From contig VMES01000009.1 in NCBI GenBank assembly GCA_007375655.1, positions 1 to 10,166 on the forward strand: DNA of 10,166 nucleotides, read 5' to 3'. The position numbers and the translations under genes were made by a program. This stretch comes from Parcubacteria group bacterium Greene0416_79. Lineage in GTDB: Bacteria > Patescibacteriota > Minisyncoccia > Phycocordibacterales > UBA10002. Below the pieces are notes generated by a model, which did no database searches, was not told the origin of the DNA, and saw nothing but the letters and a program-made list of their open reading frames with translations. This document shows, piece after piece, positions 6,010 to 10,113 of this stretch (position 1 is the first letter of the stretch; the number at the start of each line of letters is the position of its first letter).

Positions 6010-6095
6010 GCAAACAAAAACATCCGTGCGATAGCGACAGTGCCTATTCTACCGATACCTATAAAGTGAACGGTTCTTATTTTTGAGAAATCAAT
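6006..6095 (-). pseudogene. Remnant of a diverged murC 5' end
   Basis: The minus frame reads IDFSKIRTVHFIGIGRIG then TVAIARMFLFA and stops at TGA 6008. This aligns without gaps to the first 27 residues of the intact MurC downstream (MAFSKIESVHFIGIGGIG, MSAIARMFLV). The start codon has become ATT and the essential GxGGxGM loop is GIGRIGT. Most nucleotide differences from murC are at third codon positions, so this came from a separately evolved functional murC before it decayed, not from a recent local duplication. It stops exactly at the mazF promoter. Confidence 0.85.
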
Positions 6096-6142
6096 TGCCG
6101 CTACCACATACTGCAGAAAAGCTAAGTGGAAACAAACACACT

Positions 6143-6183
6143 AAAAAAGCGAGGGCGAGAATTTTTCTAATTCTCGCTCCTCT
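6143..6183 (-). terminator. Rho-independent terminator after the small disrupted gene
   Basis: On the minus strand GAGGAGCGAGAATT pairs with AATTCTCGCCCTC (13 pairs, one bulge, loop of five). CTTTTTT follows (6149-6143). It ends transcription of the 6203-6544 gene before the murC remnant and mazF. Confidence 0.85.
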
Positions 6184-6202
6184 ACGCCTGTAAAGATAAC
6201 TT

Positions 6203-6544
6203 TTATTCTTCAGGCAATACTACTTCTTGCAGTCGAACTGCTGGTTTGAAGGGTTCGGTTCTAACCAGTTCTCCTTTTTTATCAAATACAGGCGCTTCCC
6301 CGTTGGAAATGGTGTTAATGTGTAAATTAGTAGCACCATGAGAATCGGCAAAGTCCTCTTTGTCCGAGACATGATCTAAATTCCAACCGATTACTTTACC
6401 CTATAACTCCTTCCCGCTTTGCAACTCGATAATGACATGGGTACCAAACTCAATACCAAGGCTTCCGACTTTCCCTTTTACATTTACACTCTCTGTATAA
6501 AAGTGTTCTGCTTTATGTCCCACTTTTTCCAATGATTCGTTCAT
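6203..6544 (-). pseudogene. Small unknown gene interrupted by an in-frame TAG
   Basis: A 113-codon minus-strand frame runs from ATG 6544 to TAA 6203 and is broken only by TAG at codon 48 (6403-6401). The protein would read MNESLEKVGHKAEHFYTESV and VNVKGKVGSLGIEFGTHVII, then ELQSGKEL-stop-GKVIGWNLDHVSDKEDF, ending AVRLQEVVLPEE. The middle looks like a small beta barrel (short strands of alternating hydrophobics around VELxxGKxLxGKVIG). A change from CAG or AAG to TAG would explain the stop. A proper terminator follows, and a weak promoter-like TAGAAT lies at 6589-6584. TAG is a normal stop elsewhere in the window, so recoding is unlikely. The family is not recognised. It lies between a murD remnant and a murC remnant. 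Confidence 0.7.
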
Positions 6545-6625
6545 AATGTAGGTATTTGTTAATTTGTTAATTCAACCACAGTTATTCTACCCCCCCATAC
6601 AAAAAGGCAAGTCGGTTATCAACTG

Positions 6626-6708
6626 TTATAAACTTCCTACTATTCTTACAAACTGCTCCCCCTATCATACTCGTTCTTGAGCTACTTTCCGAATGAGGCG
6701 AGGAGAGG
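6626..6708 (-). pseudogene. murD 3'-end remnant 1, beside relE
   Basis: Directly after the relE stop the minus strand reads PLLASFGK-stop-LKNEYDRG and, after a 1-nt shift, EQFVRIVGSL and TAA. This matches the last 25 or so residues of the intact MurD (PAFASFGRWFRNEYDRGQQFVDIVKK). The tryptophan codon has become TAG and one base is lost from the run after GATAGG. Its nucleotides match the other remnant (7372-7440) far better than the intact gene. Confidence 0.85.
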
Positions 6709-6963
6709 TTATTTGTACAACTCGCTATGCGTCCCGACTGCGATAAGATAAAAACCGTCGGGTACGCGCCGATACGCGATACGGAAATCGTTTGTCACAT
6801 TGATGCTCCGATATTCGGCATATTTACCCGAGAGCGCGTGATTATTGAGCAAGGGGTCATACTCACTTCGCACGAGCATCTCCAGACGCGCAGTTGCTTC
6901 ATCTCTGATTCTTACGGAGAGCCGTTTCCATTGCCTGCGAAAACGAGAGGAGCGGTACAGCAT
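6709..6963 (-). CDS. RelE/YafQ-family mRNA interferase toxin
   Basis: The 84-residue product MLYRSSRFRRQWKRLSVRIR ends NHALSGKYAEYRSINVTNDF, RIAYRRVPDGFYLIAVGTHSELYK. The H-x-L-x-G-x-Y...R-S-I-x-V...D-F-R-I-x-Y pattern is typical of RelE-superfamily toxins of the YafQ type, which cut mRNA on the ribosome; the C-terminal histidine and tyrosine residues fit. The size is normal. The start ATG at 6963 is 4 nt after the antitoxin stop, so the two are co-translated. The open frame upstream to 7053 lies inside the antitoxin gene and is not used. The gene appears intact, unlike its cassette neighbours. Its stop is followed immediately by a murD remnant. Confidence 0.9.
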   Translation of the reverse strand: MLYRSSRFRRQWKRLSVRIRDEATARLEMLVRSEYDPLLNNHALSGKYAEYRSINVTNDFRIAYRRVPDGFYLIAVGTHSELYK

Positions 6964-6967
6964 TGGT

Positions 6968-7237
6968 TTAGGACTCCAGATCTTTTCGCAAGTCCGCCAC
7001 GGTCGCAAAGGGTCCCGCCGCTTTTCCACTCCGCCATTCGCGTTCTGCCTCATCTATGATTCGCTCCAAATACTTTGAGGGTTTATAGGGTGCGGAAAAA
7101 GCAATCTCCTTGTCGCGCCCGAGTTGGCGCAAAAAGGCGTTGATGATAGTCCCGAGCGGAAATCCTAATTCCTCTGCGGCTCGCTTTGCACTAAGCTTCA
7201 CCGCTTTATCGGTCTTTATATTCAAAATTGTCTTCAT
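6968..7237 (-). CDS. RelB/DinJ-family antitoxin
   Basis: The 89-residue product begins MKTILNIKTDKAVKLSAKRA, AEELGFPLGTIINAFLRQLG. This is the ribbon-helix-helix DNA-binding half of RelB/DinJ: a strand, then two helices around the GFPLGTIINAFLRQL turn. The C-terminal half (PYKPSKYLERIIDEAEREWR, SGKAAGPFATVADLRKDLES) would wrap the toxin. The dimer would bind the palindrome over its own promoter at 7340-7365. The ATG at 7237 is chosen because the frame before it is unlike the family and lies in the leader. That ATG sits in a 14-bp inverted repeat able to hide it in the mRNA. Toxin follows after 4 nt. Confidence 0.9.
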   Translation of the reverse strand: MKTILNIKTDKAVKLSAKRAAEELGFPLGTIINAFLRQLGRDKEIAFSAPYKPSKYLERIIDEAEREWRSGKAAGPFATVADLRKDLES

Positions 7238-7336
7238 CCCGTTAGAGATACTACTGCAACAAGCAGTGGTTATCAATTAAATTATTGGTAAATCTTTAAA
7301 AACCCGAAAGAAGTGAGAGATAATCTCTAACGGGAT
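7236..7336. repeat. 14-bp inverted repeat spanning the relB leader and start codon
   Basis: ATCCCGTTAGAGAT (7236-7249) is perfectly matched by ATCTCTAACGGGAT (7323-7336). In the mRNA the first arm lies about 5-18 nt from the predicted 5' end, and the second covers the ribosome-site region and the first two bases of the relB ATG. A small ACTGC/GCAGT hairpin (7253-7267) sits between them. The same 101 bp could also be a tiny terminal-inverted-repeat element. Confidence 0.75.
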
Positions 7337-7339
7337 TCA

Positions 7340-7375
7340 TATACCAAAGTATATACTATGGTATATATCTGTCAA
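7340..7375 (-). promoter_or_regulatory. relBE promoter with overlapping palindromic operator
   Basis: On the minus strand TTGACA (7375-7370), a 16-nt spacer and TATACT (7353-7348) form a strong promoter. A 26-bp near-perfect palindrome (7340-7365; TATACCA...AGTATATACT...TGGTATA, one mismatched pair) covers the -10 and spacer. This is the expected arrangement for autorepression by a RelB-RelE complex. The TGA in the -35 box is the stop codon of the murD remnant. Confidence 0.8.
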
Positions 7376-7440
7376 CCACGCAAATTCTTTACTATCTCCA
7401 CAAACTGCTCTCCCCTATCATACTCGTTCTTGAACCATTT
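7372..7440 (-). pseudogene. murD 3'-end remnant 2, between GIY-YIG and relBE
   Basis: The minus strand reads KWFKNEYDRGEQFVEIVKNL, RG and TGA. This aligns without gaps to the end of the intact MurD (RWFRNEYDRGQQFVDIVKK). It is cut on its 5' side exactly where a palindrome begins (7441-7470) and ends at the relBE -35 box. The stretch 7401-7433 is repeated with one 1-nt gap at 6649-6680, so relBE is bracketed by 32-33 bp direct repeats. Confidence 0.88.
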
Positions 7441-7470
7441 ACCCCCACACCAATGTATTGGTGTGGGGGT
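7441..7470. repeat. Perfect palindrome with the CCCACACCAA motif
   Basis: ACCCCCACACCAA (7441-7453) and TTGGTGTGGGGGT (7458-7470) form a 13-bp stem around TGTA. The same half-unit recurs at 7477-7487 and, inverted, at 7745-7757, on either side of the GIY-YIG gene. Confidence 0.85.
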
Positions 7471-7476
7471 TTACCG

Positions 7477-7755
7477 CCCACACCAAACTTATGCCAAAGA
7501 TTCTGTAAGCCGTTTTTTGAGTTGCAAGAAGGCGCGACTTCTCAATTTAAAATTTTGTTCCCTGTGCCGTGCATCAGATTCTGCTTTGTACGCCTCATAG
7601 TACAGCAACTCAAACGGACGGCGACCTTTTGTAGAGAAAACCTTGCCCTCATTATGCATTCTAAAACGCTTGCGTAGATCATTGGTAGAACCAACATACA
7701 ATTCGCTGTCCTGTTGACTTCGTAGAATATAAACTAAGTCATAGTTTGGTGTGGG
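7477..7755. mobile_element. GIY-YIG cassette bounded by 13-bp inverted repeats (candidate)
   Basis: CCCACACCAAACT (7477-7489) is perfectly inverted as AGTTTGGTGTGGG (7743-7755). The pair encloses just the GIY-YIG gene; one arm abuts its stop and the other carries the last codons of murD. A related palindrome stands next to it at 7441-7470. The layout suggests a small nuclease-linked mobile unit that entered at the murD stop, but no target duplication can be shown. Confidence 0.5.
7489..7742 (-). pseudogene. GIY-YIG single-domain nuclease, probably frameshifted at codon 3
   Basis: The protein reads VYILRSQQDSELYVGSTNDL, RKRFRMHNEGKVFSTKGRRP, FELLYYEAYKAESDARHREQ and ends NFKLRSRAFLQLKKRLTESLA. 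VYIL and LYVG are the two halves of the GIY-YIG motif. The arginine of LRKRF, the HNEGK segment and the glutamate of YYEAYKAE complete the YhbQ/UPF0213-like active site, at the usual length near 80. This frame has no ATG at the right place. An ATG overlapping the murD stop (ATGA, 7742-7739) would give MT-VYILRS if one base were added in the third codon. So a 1-nt deletion has probably detached the start, or an unusual start is used. It is coupled to murD by the overlap. Confidence 0.75.
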
Positions 7756-9364
7756 GGTGAACCGAATGAGGCGGGCCTGATTTTTTTACTATATCCACAA
7801 ATTGTTGGCCGCGATCATATTCATTTCTAAACCAACGGCCAAAGGAAGCAAAAGCCGGTGAGAACAGGACCGTGTCGCCGCGCTTGGCGATGCTCATAGC
7901 CTGCTTTACACAGTTTTTTAACGTCCCCAGTGCATATATTGGTGTATTTTTTAGCGTGTAGCGTGTAGCGTGTAGCGTTTTTCTTGAATCTTTTTCTGGC
8001 GCTTCACGTTTTACGTTATACGTTACAAGCAATTTTTCTGTACCCGATTCTTTTAGAAAAACTGCTGCTTTGCAGTGCTTCGGGATTTCTTCAACCAGTT
8101 TGCTCATATCAAGTCCTTTGTCCGTTCCGCCCATGATAAGCACGATGTGCTTATCAGATTCATGATTCAAGATGCTAGATGCATGAGTTCCTGAATCCTT
8201 AATCTTGTTTCTTGAATCTCCGAGCGCCCGCAGGGCAGCGAGGGTGGCATCCGGCGTGGTGGCGTTGTTGTCATTGTAGATTTTAACCCCGCGCACCGTT
8301 CGTAGATACTCCAGCCGGCCGGGGACTCCTTTGAAATGCTCAACGGCTTTTCGCACAACATTTATAGGAATCTTGAAATGTTTCGCGACATTAAGAGCGC
8401 AGGCGATATTTTCCAGGTTATGCTCGCCGAGTAAAGGTGTCTTCCAGCCCGATGGGATATCAGAAGCTTTGGCGACCCTCAAGGTTCGCCCCTTTCCCAG
8501 ATTTAAGGTTGAACCTTCTCCGCCGTTGAGGTTCAACCTCTTTCCCGATTTGAGGTTGAACCTCCTCGAAGAAATCAATTTTGCCACACGCTCTCCTGCG
8601 ATAAGAATATCATCAGGTTTTTGATACCTGAAAATGGCAACCTTATCTTCAAAATATCGCTCGCGGTCCCCCTGGTAATACACCAAATGGTCATCAAGAA
8701 AAGTGGTAAAGACCGCCACCTGCGGAGAGAGCTTGGCGTCATGGAATCCCTGCAGTTGCCACGAATCCAGTTCAAGCACGACGATGTCGCCGGAGCGGAC
8801 TTTTTTAAGAAGCGGAAGCGTAGCTTCGGAGACGAGGTTGCCCCCGCGGAAGACCTTAGCGCGTGTAGCGTGTAGCGTGTAGCGTGTAGCGAAAGACAAA
8901 ATCTCATAGATGAGCGCGGTAACGGTGGACTTACCGCGGGTACCGGTAACGCCGACAATCGTCACGCCTTTCGGCATAAGTTTAGCAAAAAGCGACGCGT
9001 CCATCTCAATTGGAATCCCCTGCTTCCGCGCTTCCGCAATATACGGAGAGTCAAGCGAAACACCGGCGGCTTTGAGAATAAAGTCCCTATTTCTAAAATC
9101 CTCAAGGCGATGCTTTCCAAGTACAAACTGAATGGGTTTTGAGATTTTGAAGTTTTGTCCTCCTGAGGCGGATCCGCCTAGGGCGGAAAGTTTTGAGACA
9201 GACGGCGCAAGCGTTTTCTCGTCCCGAAGGTCCGTGACCGTAAGCTCCGCCCCACATTCAGCGAGAAAAATCGCGTCCCCCAGTCCGCGCCCGAGAAGCC
9301 CAAGTCCCATCACGGTAACCCGTTTCCCCTTGAAGAAAGAATGATAATCAGACATAAAAGACAT
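7739..9364 (-). CDS. murD: UDP-N-acetylmuramoylalanine--D-glutamate ligase (MurD), enlarged by repeat insertions
   Basis: MurD adds D-glutamate to UDP-MurNAc-L-Ala in peptidoglycan synthesis. Family marks in the 541-residue product: VTVMGLGLLGRG (16-27), LKAAGVSLDSPYI (97-109), the ATP loop GVTGTRGKSTVT (138-149), LELDSWQLQGF (197-207), FTTFLDDHLVYY (219-230), LLGEHNLENIACAL (311-324), YNDNNATTPDATLAAL (363-378), MGGTDKGLD (411-419) and FSPAFASFGRWFRNEYDRG (501-519). Usual length is about 430-460; the excess lies in segments foreign to the family: about 61-75, 158-170, 268-300, 384-405 and 446-474, each coded by repeats, plus a tail (529-541) coded by the GIY-YIG inverted repeat. All are in frame and avoid the motifs, so activity is likely kept. 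Start at ATG 9364, preceded by GGGG; ATG 9355 is possible. Confidence 0.95.
   Translation of the reverse strand: MSFMSDYHSFFKGKRVTVMGLGLLGRGLGDAIFLAECGAELTVTDLRDEKTLAPSVSKLSALGGSASGGQNFKISKPIQFVLGKHRLEDFRNRDFILKAAGVSLDSPYIAEARKQGIPIEMDASLFAKLMPKGVTIVGVTGTRGKSTVTALIYEILSFATRYTLHATRAKVFRGGNLVSEATLPLLKKVRSGDIVVLELDSWQLQGFHDAKLSPQVAVFTTFLDDHLVYYQGDRERYFEDKVAIFRYQKPDDILIAGERVAKLISSRRFNLKSGKRLNLNGGEGSTLNLGKGRTLRVAKASDIPSGWKTPLLGEHNLENIACALNVAKHFKIPINVVRKAVEHFKGVPGRLEYLRTVRGVKIYNDNNATTPDATLAALRALGDSRNKIKDSGTHASSILNHESDKHIVLIMGGTDKGLDMSKLVEEIPKHCKAAVFLKESGTEKLLVTYNVKREAPEKDSRKTLHATRYTLKNTPIYALGTLKNCVKQAMSIAKRGDTVLFSPAFASFGRWFRNEYDRGQQFVDIVKKSGPPHSVHPHTKL
7954..7978. repeat. 7-bp tandem repeat inside murD (array 1)
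   Basis: GCGTGTA is repeated 3.6 times, coding on the minus strand for TLHATRYTL. Beside it, at 8006-8028, is a second repeat-like stretch, CGTTTTACGTTATACGTTAC. Together they form the extra segment near residues 446-474. Confidence 0.9.
8150..8215. repeat. Candidate fourth repeat insert in murD
   Basis: This stretch codes for about 22 residues (RNKIKDSGTHASSILNHESD) that split the family's continuous run between TLAALRALG and HIVLIMGGTDKG. It contains near-repeats CTGAATCC and CTTGAATC and the self-similar ATGCTAGATGCATGAG. Repeat status is less clear than for the other inserts. Confidence 0.45.
8505..8564. repeat. Three tandem AGGTTsAACCT palindromes inside murD
   Basis: AAGGTTGAACCTT (8505-8517), GAGGTTCAACCTC (8528-8540) and GAGGTTGAACCTC (8552-8564) are 6-1-6 palindromes spaced 23-24 bp apart. 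A half-unit AAGGTTCG lies at 8481-8488. They code for the foreign segment near residues 268-300 (NLKSGKRLNLNGGEGSTLNL). The core resembles the inverted repeat in rsmI. Confidence 0.9.
8861..8891. repeat. 7-bp tandem repeat inside murD (array 2)
   Basis: GCGTGTA is repeated 4.4 times and codes on the minus strand for RYTLHATR. The same unit as array 1 occurs here about 900 bp away in the same gene. Because 7 is not a multiple of 3, loss or gain of one unit would shift the frame. Confidence 0.92.
9158..9187. repeat. Palindromic insert near the murD N-terminus
   Basis: A 14-bp perfect palindrome AGGCGGATCCGCCT (9166-9179) sits inside a longer imperfect one (TCCTCCTG ... TAGGGCGGA), coding for ALGGSASGG. 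It is flanked by AAGTTTTG on both sides (9150-9157 and 9188-9195), which could be a target duplication. Confidence 0.8.
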
Positions 9365-9391
9365 ACTACCCCGCTTTCATGTAAAGATTAA

Positions 9392-9457
9392 GAGCGACAC
9401 CGCAGGGCGTTAGACCCTGCGGGTCGCTCCGATTTGACCCTGCGCGGAGCGCAGGGT
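9392..9457. repeat. Paired REP-like hairpins upstream of murD
   Basis: GAGCGAC-A-CCGCAGGG (9392-9407) pairs with CCCTGCGGGTCGCTC (9415-9429). ACCCTGCGC (9437-9445) pairs perfectly with GCGCAGGGT (9449-9457). Both share the CCCTGCG arm. TTAATCTTT follows the first on the minus strand, so it could be a weak terminator, but two related hairpins in tandem look more like repeated extragenic palindromes. No clear murD promoter is visible. Confidence 0.65.
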
Positions 9458-9482
9458 GTTCCCATTCGTGTGCGCTATTAAC

Positions 9483-9517
9483 AAAAAGAGGGTTCGGAAA
9501 CAAGTTCCAAAACCCTC
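9483..9517 (-). terminator. Rho-independent terminator of the unknown gene 9559-9927
   Basis: On the minus strand GAGGGTTTTGGAA pairs with TTCCGAACCCTC (11 pairs with a small internal mismatch). TTTTT at 9487-9483 follows. It lies about 40 bp past the stop codon. Confidence 0.8.
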
Positions 9518-9558
9518 ATGCGCTAAAGCAAACTCTACCCAACACCATGTGGTCGGCA

Positions 9559-9927
9559 TCAGTGTGCCACGGCTTGCCGTGCCGACACGACCTCTGGCGG
9601 TGAGGCCGAAGCTTGGGCCGGAAGTTCGTGCGTCAGTAACGATGCCGATGCAATCTTTTCGCAGACCGCATCGTATTGCTCCCGCAGACCCCACAGGGCC
9701 AGAGTGTGGGGAGTGATTGGAACAAAGATAATCGGATCGCCGCGATGGACTTTGGGCACCCGATCATTTGAAAAGACAATGCCTCCTAGTTCTTTTGAGA
9801 TACGCCGGAGACGGCTCTTTAACAATTGTATCGTGAACCCAGGGAATATTTCTGCGGTCACGGTATCCAGTCCGACGCCCACCACTTCCGCAGAATGCAC
9901 TTCTTCTGACCGAATATTAGTCCTCAT
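9559..9927 (-). CDS. Hypothetical protein, unknown family
   Basis: Read from MRTNIRSEEVHSAEVVGVGL the product has 122 residues: a strand-rich core (DTVTAEIFPGFTIQLLKSRL, GGIVFSNDRVPKVHRGDPII, FVPITPHTLALWGLREQYDA) and a low-complexity tail (LLTHELPAQASASPPEVVSA). No membrane segment or known motif is seen. The open frame extends back to 10065, but a strong promoter at 10028-10056 and a hairpin leader lie within that extension, so the first ATG after the transcription start (9927) is chosen. It has no close ribosome site; AGAGGAG lies 15 nt upstream. Promoter, leader and terminator together argue that it is a real single-gene unit. Function unknown. Confidence 0.65.
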   Translation of the reverse strand: MRTNIRSEEVHSAEVVGVGLDTVTAEIFPGFTIQLLKSRLRRISKELGGIVFSNDRVPKVHRGDPIIFVPITPHTLALWGLREQYDAVCEKIASASLLTHELPAQASASPPEVVSARQAVAH

Positions 9928-9944
9928 AGGTACACACTGACGCT

Positions 9945-9999
9945 CCTCTAAAGAGGCGGAGATCGTACTCGTCTTCGCGTATTCCGATACGCAAAGACG
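9945..9999 (-). promoter_or_regulatory. Structured leader of the unknown gene
   Basis: CGTCTTTGCGTAT pairs with ATACGCGAAGACG (9999-9970; 13 pairs with one U-G, loop CGGA). A CCTCT/AGAGG hairpin (9956-9945) follows before the ATG. The long stem is nearly perfect, and no T-run follows. Confidence 0.6.
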
Positions 10000-10027
10000 C
10001 TTCAAAGAAAACGTCTCACTGCCAGAG

Positions 10028-10056
10028 ATATTACCATAAGGAGATACGGGAGTCAA
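10028..10056 (-). promoter_or_regulatory. Promoter of the unknown gene
   Basis: TTGACT (10056-10051), a 17-nt spacer and TAATAT (10033-10028) with an upstream TG (extended -10). Transcription would begin near 10021, leaving a leader of about 94 nt. Confidence 0.7.
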
Positions 10057-10087
10057 TGGGCACACAGGTAAGTATCCACACCTCCAG

Positions 10088-10108
10088 AAAAACCCTTGTA
10101 AATCAAGG
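10088..10108 (-). terminator. Short rho-independent terminator
   Basis: On the minus strand CCTTG (10108-10104), loop ATTTA, CAAGG (10098-10094), then GTTTTT to 10088. The stem is short, but the position a few bases after a stop codon fits. Confidence 0.5.
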
Positions 10109-10113
10109 ATATT

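Noticed and set aside
6401-6403. In-frame TAG as evidence of stop-codon recoding
   Set aside because: TAG ends other genes here (for example 1577 and 2920), and TGA also ends several genes, so the code is standard and the TAG is better read as a nonsense mutation.
7441-7757. CRISPR-like or tRNA-like structure from repeated CCCACACCAA units
   Set aside because: The units are inverted and irregularly spaced, with no equal spacers, no cas genes and no cloverleaf.
8861-8891. GCGTGTA array as a CRISPR or origin iteron array
   Set aside because: Units are contiguous, seven bases long and inside the murD reading frame, so they are a simple tandem repeat.
9410-9694. 94-codon minus-strand open frame over hairpins, terminator and the end of the unknown gene
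   Set aside because: It crosses two REP-like hairpins and a terminator and overlaps the better-supported gene in another frame.
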